Assembly: GCF_019711515.1 (NCBI RefSeq)
Contig: NZ_JAIGNO010000002.1
Span: forward strand, 186,001 to 250,000
DNA length: 64,000 nt
Direction: 5' to 3'
From: Qipengyuania qiaonensis
Lineage (GTDB): Bacteria > Pseudomonadota > Alphaproteobacteria > Sphingomonadales > Sphingomonadaceae
How positions within the stretch are numbered: the stretch's first letter is position 1; every line of letters begins with the position of its first letter. The notes beneath the pieces were generated by a model, which made no database searches, had not been told where the DNA came from, and saw nothing but the letters and a program-made list of their open reading frames with translations. The translations under genes and the position numbers were made by a program. This document shows, piece by piece, positions 33,638 through 41,812 of this stretch.

Positions 33638-35988
33638 CAATGCCTCCGCACGCCGAAGGCGATAAACCGACCAACGGGCGAGAAGTTGGTTGAATCGTAC
33701 GGCACGTTGCTTGGGGCGGATTGCGTGATGATCGGCGGCTCGTCATTGAAGACGTTTTGCACAGTGAGTGCCAATTCAAGGCCAGGATCGCGGGTCTCGC
33801 TGCGGATGAGGGCGTAACGCAGGCCCAGATCTACGGTCGCGCTCGGCGAAACCGTTCCGCCGCCAACGGAGCGTTCATCGGTGAAACCACCGGTGTAGTT
33901 GACCGCAGCGTTGGCTGTGAGGGGACCCGACTGATACCGAAGCGATCCCCGCGCGCGGTAGCGTGGCGGATTGTAGACGGTGCCGGATAGCTGAACGTCA
34001 GGTAGTGTCGGTGTGACCCGTTGGGCGCTGTCGAGCCATGTCCCGGATAGATCGATGCCGAGCGACTGATCAGAACCGAGCGATCGATCCCAGCCTACCC
34101 CGAGATCGACGCCTCGAACGCTCCACGCCGCGATGTTGGTCTCCCGGTTGTCGAGGATGGCGAAGACTGAGCTGGGGTCGAAATCATCGCCGGTCAGGTT
34201 CTGCAGACCAAACTGCGACTGCGCGATGAGCTCGCTCAGACTTGTCTCGCTCGGTGACAGGGTTACCTGGCTTGCGAAACCAGGGTTGGTAAAGGCGGAG
34301 GCAAGTCCGCCAGAGATCGGGCTTACGACGCGGTCCTCGTAGGCTATATCGTAAAGTGTTGCCGACAATCTGAGTCCGGGCGCCGCGTTGGGTTCGATCT
34401 CGAAGCCGATCGTCCAGCTCTCAGCGCGCTCGGGCTTTAGATCAGGGTTGCCACCGCTGACGAACAGAATGGTTTCGCCAGCGGTGCCGACGCCGAACCA
34501 CGGCGCCGGAACGAGGTAGGTCTCAGAAAACAGATTACGCTGATAAAGGGTGGGAGCCTTGAACGATCGCGCCCAACTCGCCCTGAAAGTCAGTCCATCG
34601 AGAGGAGCGTAGATGAGCCCGACACGTGGAGCCGCCTGTTCGTCGAGACCAGGATAATCCTCGTAGCGTACTGCCGCGGAAACGCTCAGCCGCGCTACAC
34701 CGGGCCGCGCATTGCGACCCGTGACAAAGGGAAGAAAGAGTTCGCCATAGGCAAAGCGCGCACGCTGCTCGGCGTCGAAATCGAAGTCGTAGAAGGCGTC
34801 GTTGAGGCCTCCGTCTAGACGATTGTTGCGGATGCCGGCCCCCACCGCGAGCCGCGCACTGCCACCCGGCAATGCGAACAGCGGACCTTCGGCGCCCCCT
34901 TCGATCGAGAAGATCTCGTTGAAGTAGCGCACGCGATTTACAGGCACCGAGCCGATCTGCGGAGTGAAAACAGCCCTCAGGTCAGTACGGTCGCGGCCGA
35001 ACACTGACAGCACAGTAACCTGCCAGCCTGCGCCGAGATCGATTTTTGCCGAAGGCGCCAGGGCAAAAGCCTCCACCTCTGGCGTGCGCAGTCCGGTGGA
35101 GTCAGCGGTGCCCTGCAGGAAGCGTGATGTCCGCCTTGAATAGAGCGCGTCGATGCTCGCCTCGATGCCCGGGGATATTTGCTGATGCGCGGCCAGGGTG
35201 AGGGCATGCCGCTCCATGGAGGGAAAAAGCGTGTAGCCGGGGATGAGGTCATCGGTGTAATCGCGCTGGCGCGCTTCGATCGCGGAGTTGTTTACAAAGT
35301 CATAGGCAAATACGACGCCGCCGCTGCTCCATGCCCTGCCGGCTACCACATCCGCCTGTTGCCTGAAGTTACCTCCGTCGGTGCTGGTCCCGATTTGTGC
35401 CGAAGTGGTCACGCCGTCAAAGTCACGCCGCAGGATCACGTTGATGACCCCTCCGACCGCGTCGGACCCGTAGAGCGCCGAAGCACCATCAGGGACGACC
35501 TCGATCCTGTCGACCGCAGCGAGCGGGATCGCCGATATGTCAATCGCCTGATAGGCGGAATCATAGGGCAGGCGATGACCGTTGAGCAGGGTCAGAGTGG
35601 CATCCGGCCCGAGGCCGCGAAGATTGGCGGCGGATGTCGAATTGATGTTCTGGTTTATGCCCGAGCCCAGTCCAACGCCGGGGTTCTGGCCACCGGCGAA
35701 GTTTTGAGGCAGCGCACGGATTGCTTCGCCAAGATCGATCTGGCCCGCCTCGACAATTGTTTCACGATCAATACTCGTGACTTCACCAACCAACGGCGCA
35801 CCTCTGATGCGCGTACCGGTGACAACAATCGGGACCGCCACCTCGTCTCCCTCGCCTCCCGATTCGTGCTGAATGTCCGGCCGTTCGACCATCTCTTCGT
35901 CTGCTTGTTGCGCAGCTGCTTGACTGGAAAGGCCAACCAAACCGACCCCTGACAAGATCAAAGCAACAGTCCGTCCTTCTATACGCAT
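33634..35988 (-). CDS. TonB-dependent receptor of the lasso cluster
   Basis: 784 residues from ATG at 35988 (GAGGGAG lies just upstream; a longer frame lacks such support). Signal peptide IEGRTVALILSGVGLVGLSSQAAAQ. Plug domain holds the TonB-box-like IVVTGTRIRG, the block LRGLGPDATLTLLNGHRLP and GASALYGSDAVGGVINVILRRD; the barrel ends in the Phe/aromatic-rich C-terminus with VRRHW. It probably takes up the lasso peptide or a metal-bound form. Upstream is an ECF sigma factor, downstream the isopeptidase. Confidence 0.92.
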   Translation of the reverse strand: MRIEGRTVALILSGVGLVGLSSQAAAQQADEEMVERPDIQHESGGEGDEVAVPIVVTGTRIRGAPLVGEVTSIDRETIVEAGQIDLGEAIRALPQNFAGGQNPGVGLGSGINQNINSTSAANLRGLGPDATLTLLNGHRLPYDSAYQAIDISAIPLAAVDRIEVVPDGASALYGSDAVGGVINVILRRDFDGVTTSAQIGTSTDGGNFRQQADVVAGRAWSSGGVVFAYDFVNNSAIEARQRDYTDDLIPGYTLFPSMERHALTLAAHQQISPGIEASIDALYSRRTSRFLQGTADSTGLRTPEVEAFALAPSAKIDLGAGWQVTVLSVFGRDRTDLRAVFTPQIGSVPVNRVRYFNEIFSIEGGAEGPLFALPGGSARLAVGAGIRNNRLDGGLNDAFYDFDFDAEQRARFAYGELFLPFVTGRNARPGVARLSVSAAVRYEDYPGLDEQAAPRVGLIYAPLDGLTFRASWARSFKAPTLYQRNLFSETYLVPAPWFGVGTAGETILFVSGGNPDLKPERAESWTIGFEIEPNAAPGLRLSATLYDIAYEDRVVSPISGGLASAFTNPGFASQVTLSPSETSLSELIAQSQFGLQNLTGDDFDPSSVFAILDNRETNIAAWSVRGVDLGVGWDRSLGSDQSLGIDLSGTWLDSAQRVTPTLPDVQLSGTVYNPPRYRARGSLRYQSGPLTANAAVNYTGGFTDERSVGGGTVSPSATVDLGLRYALIRSETRDPGLELALTVQNVFNDEPPIITQSAPSNVPYDSTNFSPVGRFIAFGVRRHW

Positions 35989-36124
35989 CAAATTCTCCCT
36001 CACGGCTATCGACGGGTCTTTTCGACCTCGCCTCGCAGGGCTTGACGCATGTCTTGGCAGGCACCTTAGTTTCATTCGCAATTATTCGTGCCGCCGATCC
36101 AGTTCGAATGCTGCTTCCCGAAGA

Positions 36125-36703
36125 TCAATCTGACGCGAGCGCGCTGCGCAGATGCGCCAAGGCTTTCATCATGTGATACTCGACACCGCCGCAGGAAAGC
36201 CCGAGTTCATCCTGGATTTCACGATAGGTGAGCCTGACGCTCCGGTTCAGGCGGAAGACCTTTCTTGTCTTCTCCGGTAGCTCGTTAAGCGCAGTCTCGA
36301 ACTCAATTTCGGCTGCCTCGGCGAGTAGGCGGGCTTCCTGCTCTCCATCGCAGCAGGTATGCCCATCAACCTCAATCGGAACTGTCCATATACGGCACCG
36401 GGTGCGCCGCGCCCTGTCTGCAATGACGGTCTGGGCGATGCGGCACAGGAACCCCCCGGGGTTTCGGAGCTCGCCCAGATGACGGCTTGTTGCAGCCCGC
36501 AGAAAGACTTCCTGCAGCAGGTCTTCGGCGTCCTCATGGCCAACGCGGCGGCGCAGGAACGCCAAAAGCCAGGCGCGCTCGCTGCGAAACAGCACATCGA
36601 GGGCTGCGCGCGATCGATCGCTGCTTCGGGCGGCTTTGACGGGAGCTTGTGCAGATGGCGCTGTGTGAGAACAGGGTCGGCGGGTCGCCGAGAAGACATT
36701 CAT
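36125..36703 (-). CDS. ECF sigma factor (FecI-like)
   Basis: 192 residues from ATG at 36703; the frame continues to 36868 but with low-quality sequence. Sigma-2 region: RRRVGHEDAEDLLQEVFLRAA. Sigma-4: LNELPEKTRKVFRLNRSVRLTYREIQDELGLS, then VEYHMMKALAHLRSAL. The combination is the iron-type ECF sigma found near TonB-dependent receptors. It is 136 bases upstream of the receptor gene and in the same direction, so it probably activates it. A FecR-type anti-sigma gene is not visible nearby. Confidence 0.85.
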   Translation of the reverse strand: MNVFSATRRPCSHTAPSAQAPVKAARSSDRSRAALDVLFRSERAWLLAFLRRRVGHEDAEDLLQEVFLRAATSRHLGELRNPGGFLCRIAQTVIADRARRTRCRIWTVPIEVDGHTCCDGEQEARLLAEAAEIEFETALNELPEKTRKVFRLNRSVRLTYREIQDELGLSCGGVEYHMMKALAHLRSALASD

Positions 36704-37044
36704 GAAGAGGCCGAAAGGCGCAGCCGGTCTGCCGGAAACAAGTCCCGCGCCGGCTCCAGAGGCTTTGCCGTCGTTCAGGTGCAGGCGCACCCTGGTCCGA
36801 TATGGCCACCGGACCCCCTCCGGGACCGGTGTGAATGATTTCTGGCGGACAATTCCGCGCAGACACACGCCAGTAATAGTTCTGCGCTACGGCTTTCTGG
36901 AACGAACAGGCCATAATTGCAAGGCCCGGGATTCCGTAGCGTCGGGCATGCGCAATCCCCAGTTCTGGGGACCCGCCGCCCCTGGTCGGGGAATGGCCGG
37001 TTTCCCATGGGCTTTCTAGCACCCCTTCTCTCAGGGGGTGTCCG
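36704..37044. other. Intergenic region between the sigma gene and the DUF2285 gene
   Basis: 340 bases. A plus-strand reading frame here (36702-37019) has no support and looks random. CACCCC (37020-37025) and GGGGTG (37035-37040) form a stem-loop just ahead of the DUF2285 gene start, function unknown. No promoter elements stand out. Divergent promoters for the sigma gene and the DUF2285 gene are likely within it. Confidence 0.35.
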
Positions 37045-37807
37045 ATGAAGGGATCAGCACAAACGGCAGCGGCGTTCGCCCGGCACGACCTCGCCGACTT
37101 CGCGCAGGAATTCCTCAGACGCAATCCGCTCTATCGCCGACAGTGGGCGACGCTTCGCTTGTCCGAACCGGCTGCCTTGCAGCATTGGGGGCTGGACTTT
37201 CGTTTTCGAACCCGACGCCGAGCCGCGGGCAGTTCCCGCGCTCTGGCGGCCTGCGACCGCGCCGTGCGTTGCGATCTTCGTTGGCGTGCGCCGTCTCGCT
37301 GACCTGCCCAAAGACCTAATTGGCGAAATGCAGATCGTCGCCAGGCGCGAGGATCGGCGCGGTGTGCATGCCGTTCTGGAGAAAGGAGGCCAACGGCATC
37401 GGCTGCGCCTGCAGGCGGACACCGCCGCAGGCGCCGGGGACGGCTTCAGGATCATGACCGGGGCGGGGCTGGCAGCGAGGCTTGATGCGATTGCGGCCCT
37501 TGCCGGACTCAAGGGCGGCCCGCCTCTTAACGAACCGACCCCCAATCAGCGCTTTCGCCTCGCAAGGCTGCTCGCGATCCTCGATCGCCTGGGCGCAGTG
37601 AGCCAGCGACAGATCGCCGAGGAGATTGTCTTTCCCGCCATGAAACCGATGCGGGCGGCGGTGTGGAAGGGCTCTTCGGAGCGTCGACAGGTGCAGCGGC
37701 TCGTCGCCGAAGCGAGGCGTCTCAGGCGCTCGGGCTATCTCGAGTTGCTCCAGGGGCGGACCAAGCTCTCCGGCGCGCTGCGAAAGAAGGCTGCGCTAGG
37801 CCCATGA
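37045..37807 (+). pseudogene. DUF2285-type gene with frameshift
   Basis: Two halves of one gene lie in different frames. The first (frame of 37045) has FAQEFLRRNPLYRRQW, the N-terminal motif of transcriptional-regulator-like DUF6499/DUF2285 proteins, and gives WGLDF just before 37201. From there the other frame carries on VFEPDAEPRAVPALWRPAT to the C-terminal DUF2285 part with NEPTPNQRFRLARLLAILDRL and ends at 37807. Deleting one T from the TTT at 37198-37200 joins them. So this is a one-base insertion, either real or a sequencing error. Such genes are typical of sphingomonad mobile elements. Confidence 0.75.
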
Positions 37808-37998
37808 AGGCCAAGTAGCGGAAAATCCGAACTTTCCTTGTGCGCAATATTTGGTATATTTTATTCTGCTTCGCAAGAATTGGGCGAATGGCAGCAAGAT
37901 CCCGGGTCCTTCGGGACTGCATTGGTAACCGGCCGGACCTGTGGATTGGGACCGCGTGATCCGGCCTCTCACCAGGCGATCGGCGCGCGGCGGCTCGG

Positions 37999-38817
37999 GT
38001 GACGCGCGACCGGTCGAACGGCATGGTGATGACGTTACAGCTGGTTGGTGACTTCTCGACCGAACTCGACAGCACGCGGGATCCGGTCGATCTCGAACGC
38101 GCGCTCGGACGGATATGCGGCGCTCTCGGCTTCGATCATTTCGCCCTCTCGCTCGAAGCCTGTGCGCTTGAGGCGGCATCGCCCGAGCTCCTGCTCCACA
38201 ATTATCCTGCTGAATGGGCGAGGATCTACACCGGGTTCGAGCTCGCCGGGCGCGATCCGGTGCGGCGCGCCTGCGACCACAGCTTCATCGGCTTCGCATG
38301 GGGCGAGATCGGCAGCCTTATTCCGCTCACGCGCGGGGACCGCCAGATGCTCAACATCGGCCGGGAATGCGGGCTTGACGACGGCTTCACCGTCCCGCGC
38401 AACCTTCCCGGGCTTGCGCGCGGGACATGCAGCTTCGTGGTCCGGCCCGGACGGCGGCTGCCGGCCCCGTCGCTGCCCGTGGCGGAACTCGTGGCTGCCC
38501 TTGCCCTCACCTGTGCGCTGGGGCTGTCCGGCCTTGTCCGAAGACCCGCGACAGCGCGGCTGACCGACCGGCAGCGCGAATGCCTGCTGTGGACCGCGCG
38601 CGGCAAGACCGCTGCCGAGACCGCGATCATTCTCGGGATCAGTACCGAGACGGTCATCCAGCATCTCAAGCTCGCGCGCGAGCGCTATGCTGTGCACTGC
38701 AAGCAGTCGCTCGTCCTCTCCGCCCTGTTCGACGGCGTGATCGGTTTCGCCGATGTCTTCCGGCTCCCGGGTTCTCGGCCATCCCGCCGCCTGCGACACC
38801 AGGCCCGGGACGGCTAG
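37999..38817 (+). CDS. LuxR-family autoinducer-binding regulator
   Basis: 272 residues from GTG at 37999; ATGs at 38023 and 38029 are equally possible since no clear ribosome-binding site is visible. The N-terminal about 180 residues resemble the AHL-binding domain (FEL and PVRRACDHSFIGFAWGEI), and the C-terminus has a LuxR helix-turn-helix (LTDRQRECLLWTARGKTAAETAIILGIS, then TVIQHLKLARERYAV). It precedes a luxI-type synthase gene by 86 bases and probably controls it in response to its product. Confidence 0.88.
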   Translation: MTRDRSNGMVMTLQLVGDFSTELDSTRDPVDLERALGRICGALGFDHFALSLEACALEAASPELLLHNYPAEWARIYTGFELAGRDPVRRACDHSFIGFAWGEIGSLIPLTRGDRQMLNIGRECGLDDGFTVPRNLPGLARGTCSFVVRPGRRLPAPSLPVAELVAALALTCALGLSGLVRRPATARLTDRQRECLLWTARGKTAAETAIILGISTETVIQHLKLARERYAVHCKQSLVLSALFDGVIGFADVFRLPGSRPSRRLRHQARDG

Positions 38818-38903
38818 TCCGCGCGGCGCTTACCCAGTTCTTGGTATGGGAAAAATACTCCGGGACTGCTGATCTGAACCTCGAGAAAGTCGAGGTCAAA
38901 GAC

Positions 38904-39527
38904 ATGCACATACTTGAAGAGACCCTGCCCGAGACGATCGCTCATCCGGCACTAAGGGCGATGTTCGCGGCGCGAAAACGCGTCTTCGTCGATCTGCTCA
39001 AATGGGACATTCCGGTCCTCGCAGGCCAGTACGAGATCGACCAGTTCGACACGCCCGATGCGACCTATCTGGTGCTGCTCGATGACCAGGGCGCGCATCT
39101 TGCGTCGACCCGCCTGCTGCGATCGGACGGGCCCCACATCCTCGCCGACCTCTTTCCGAGCCTGTGCGCCGACGCTGTGCCAAGGGGCCGCTCCATTCGC
39201 GAGATTACCCGCTTCTGCATCGACCCTGAGCTCACCCGAAGCGAACGGCGGCTCGCGCGCGACCAGCTGGTGAGCGCGCTGGTCAGCCACGCGCTTGGCG
39301 ATGGGGTCGCCAGCTACACCGCCGTGGCGAGCGTCCCGTGGTTCGAGCAGATCGCCCGGTTCGGCTGGCAATGCGAGGCGCTCGGACCGAGCCGACGGCT
39401 CTGCGGCGAGGCGCTGGTTGGTCTGAGGATCATGATTGACGAGACGACGCCCGGCGCCCTTGCCAGGACCGGCATGCTGCGCCCGGCCGACTACCTTGTG
39501 CAAAGCGCGATGGAGACGCGGTCATGA
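38904..39527 (+). CDS. Acyl-homoserine-lactone synthase (LuxI-type)
   Basis: 207 residues from ATG at 38904; GAGG lies about 10 bases upstream. Conserved LuxI features: RKRVFVDLLKWD, the acidic YEIDQFDT, LASTRLL and the catalytic-region EITRFCID. It makes an acyl-homoserine lactone from S-adenosylmethionine and an acyl carrier substrate; chain length cannot be read from sequence. Overlaps the phytanoyl-CoA dioxygenase-type gene by four bases. The order luxR, luxI, phyH matches a block known in sphingomonads. Confidence 0.92.
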   Translation: MHILEETLPETIAHPALRAMFAARKRVFVDLLKWDIPVLAGQYEIDQFDTPDATYLVLLDDQGAHLASTRLLRSDGPHILADLFPSLCADAVPRGRSIREITRFCIDPELTRSERRLARDQLVSALVSHALGDGVASYTAVASVPWFEQIARFGWQCEALGPSRRLCGEALVGLRIMIDETTPGALARTGMLRPADYLVQSAMETRS

Positions 39528-40387
39528 CACCCGCTGACACCAACATCTGGGCCGCGCGGCTCTTTGAAGACGGCTATTGCATCATTCCCGATCTCGCCGA
39601 CGCTACCTGCCGCCAGTTGGCCGGGGATGTCGCTTCCGTTCTTGCCGAAGCGCCGTTCTGCACCGGCGATTTCTACGGCTATCGCACCAAGCGGATCGGC
39701 GGGCTGCCGCGGCGCTCCGTCCACGCCCGCGATCTGATCCTGCATCCACTGGTCCTGGCGCTGGCACACCGGGTGCTCGGTCCGGCCTGCGAGCGGATCC
39801 AGCTCAACGTCGCGCAGCTCATTGAAATCCATCCGGGCGAGATCGAGCAGTTTCCGCATCGCGACGACGATATGTGGCCGGTGGCGAAGAACGGGACGGA
39901 ATATCTGCTCAATGTGATCTGGCCGCTCGACTCCTTTACGGCCGAAAACGGGGCTACGCGGATCTATCCCGGAACACATCGCGAGGGCATTTCGGACCTC
40001 GCCGATCTGCCAGAGCCGCAGGTCGCTGCGTGCGCGCCGGGCAGCGCAATCTGCTTCCTAGGCTCGACCATTCACGGTGCTGGGGCGAACCGGTCGCACG
40101 CCGTTCGCCGGGGCGTGGTCGTGGGCTACAGCCTCGGCTGGCTCAAGCCGCACGAGAATCCATGGCTCGCCTATCCCCCCGCCGTTGCGCGCGACTTCCC
40201 CGAGGAGCTCGCCGCGCTGGCCGGCTATGTGCAGCATCGCCCCAATCTCGGCAATCACGAGGGCAAGTGCCCCTCGCTGCTCCTGCGCGATCAGCAGGGG
40301 GCCGCGCCCGGTCCTGCCGACGCGCTGCGCCCCGACCAGGCGGAAATGGTCGCAGCGTTTGCCGGAGCGCGGCGCGGCGGGCAATGA
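39524..40387 (+). CDS. Phytanoyl-CoA dioxygenase-family protein (PhyH)
   Basis: 287 residues. The 2-His-1-acidic iron site is visible: FPHRDDDM gives the HxD pair near residue 110, and the distal His is in the stretch SAICFLGSTIHGAGANRS. The Arg-containing RRGVVVGYSLGWLKP matches the 2-oxoglutarate-binding region. It is a non-haem iron oxygenase that hydroxylates an unidentified substrate, possibly related to the signal or a product it controls. Its stop overlaps the GntR gene by four bases. Confidence 0.88.
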   Translation: MTPADTNIWAARLFEDGYCIIPDLADATCRQLAGDVASVLAEAPFCTGDFYGYRTKRIGGLPRRSVHARDLILHPLVLALAHRVLGPACERIQLNVAQLIEIHPGEIEQFPHRDDDMWPVAKNGTEYLLNVIWPLDSFTAENGATRIYPGTHREGISDLADLPEPQVAACAPGSAICFLGSTIHGAGANRSHAVRRGVVVGYSLGWLKPHENPWLAYPPAVARDFPEELAALAGYVQHRPNLGNHEGKCPSLLLRDQQGAAPGPADALRPDQAEMVAAFAGARRGGQ

Positions 40388-40974
40388 GCCCGGCGCACGT
40401 TCTCGAGCCGACCTATGAGCGGCTGAAGCGCGAGCTCATGAGCGGCCGGTGGCCGCAGGAGACGCGGCTCGAGGCGCAGAAGATCGCCGAGGATTACGGC
40501 GTGAGCGCGACCCCTGTGCGCGACTGCCTCAACCGTCTGACGGGCGAGGGGCTGGTGGTGATGCGGCCGGGAGAAGGATACAGGGTTCCGCGCCTCACCG
40601 AAAAGGCCGCGCGCGACATGCTGGCACTGCACCATATGCTCGTCATGCACGCGCTCGCTGCGCAACCGTCCGACCCCTTCGAGCCTGGTGACCCCGATGA
40701 CGAAGCCGACTATGCCGGATCGGTGAATGCGCTCTTTGGCGAACTCGCCAGGCGGTCGGACAATGGCGCGCTTGTTTATGTCGTTTGGGCACTCGGGGAA
40801 CGCCTGCATTCGCTGCGCACCATCGAGCCCGCTGTAATCGAGGATGCCGAGAGCGAGCTGGCGCGGCTCCGTGAGGCCTGCATTGAACAGGATGCCGATC
40901 TGGCGAAGGCGGTCGCCGCGTTTCACGACCGCCGGCTCGATCAGATCGCGGCGCTTGTCGCCGCCTTGCCCTAG
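40384..40974 (+). CDS. GntR-family regulator (FadR-like)
   Basis: 196 residues. N-terminal GntR winged helix: YERLKRELMSGRWPQETRLEAQKIAEDYGVSATPVRDCLNRLTGEGLVVMRPGEGYRV. The C-terminus is a small helical effector domain with FxH-like residues but is shorter than a full FCD domain. It sits downstream of phyH and shares four bases with it. It may regulate this block. It ends one base before the convergent DJ-1/PfpI-type gene. Confidence 0.85.
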   Translation: MSPAHVLEPTYERLKRELMSGRWPQETRLEAQKIAEDYGVSATPVRDCLNRLTGEGLVVMRPGEGYRVPRLTEKAARDMLALHHMLVMHALAAQPSDPFEPGDPDDEADYAGSVNALFGELARRSDNGALVYVVWALGERLHSLRTIEPAVIEDAESELARLREACIEQDADLAKAVAAFHDRRLDQIAALVAALP

Positions 40975-40975
40975 A

Positions 40976-41812
40976 TCAGCGCGCCGTGCGGCGCCGCTGT
41001 GCGATCGCGCGGACATGCGCCTCGAAACCAGGGAACATTGCCTGCATTCGCGCGACGATCTGCGGCGGTGCGGTGTCCAGCGTGCCGCTGTCATACGGCG
41101 GCACCGGAGCATACTCGGCGAGCAGCTGGACCGCGCGGGCATAGTCGTCGCCGCGCAGCCGTCCGAGGAGGGCAAGGCCGAGATCGATGCCAGCGGTCAC
41201 GCCGCCGCCGGTGATCCGGTTGCGGTCCGTGACGACGCGCTCGCTGACCGCTGTTGCGCCGAAGGCCGGAAGCGCGCCCATGCCGAGCCAGTGGGTTGTG
41301 GCCCGGTATCCGGCGAGCAGTCCCGCCTGCCCGAGCAGAAGCGCGCCGGTGCAGACCGAGGTCACATAGGTCGCGCGATTGCCGGTCGCGGCAAGAAACG
41401 CGATCGTCTCTTCGTCCTCCATCGCTTTCAGCGTACCCGATATACCGCCAGGGACGAACAGGATGGTGGGTGCGCTCGGCACCTCATCGAGCGTGATATC
41501 GGGCAGAATCGAGAGGCGTGTGTCGGTCACGACGGGGTCCAGCGTCTTTGCCGCGATCAGCACCTTCGCGCCGGCAAGGCTGGCGAACATGTATTGCGGT
41601 CCGGCAAGATCGAGCGCGGTCATGCCAGGATAGGCCAGCATGACGACGAGCTCGTCGCCGGTCCAGTCGGCGGGCCAGGCCGACATGTCGTGAACCGGCG
41701 GAAGGTCCGGCGGCGGCGGGGCTGCGGTCTGGGCCCGCACGCGGGCACTTGCGAGGCTCGGCGCAATGGCGCCAAGCGCGGCGAAGGCCGCAAAGGTGCG
41801 TCGGTCAATCAT
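40976..41812 (-). CDS. DJ-1/PfpI-family protein with Tat-like signal
   Basis: 278 residues. The start DRRTFAAFAALGAIAPSLASARVRAQ resembles a twin-arginine-type secretion signal with a signal-peptidase cut at ARA or AQT. The rest is a flavodoxin-like fold with the nucleophile elbow VTSVCTGALLLGQAGLLAG holding the likely catalytic Cys, and ILFVPGGISG. It overlaps the PepSY gene by eight bases. The family includes glyoxalases, amidases and regulators; the role here is not known. Confidence 0.8.
   Translation of the reverse strand: MIDRRTFAAFAALGAIAPSLASARVRAQTAAPPPPDLPPVHDMSAWPADWTGDELVVMLAYPGMTALDLAGPQYMFASLAGAKVLIAAKTLDPVVTDTRLSILPDITLDEVPSAPTILFVPGGISGTLKAMEDEETIAFLAATGNRATYVTSVCTGALLLGQAGLLAGYRATTHWLGMGALPAFGATAVSERVVTDRNRITGGGVTAGIDLGLALLGRLRGDDYARAVQLLAEYAPVPPYDSGTLDTAPPQIVARMQAMFPGFEAHVRAIAQRRRTAR

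Noticed and set aside
38818..38903. A possible lux box between luxR and luxI
   Set aside because: A weak AGT...GTAT and ATAC...ACT dyad is seen (about 38840-38870), but it does not match a canonical 20-base lux box and could be chance.
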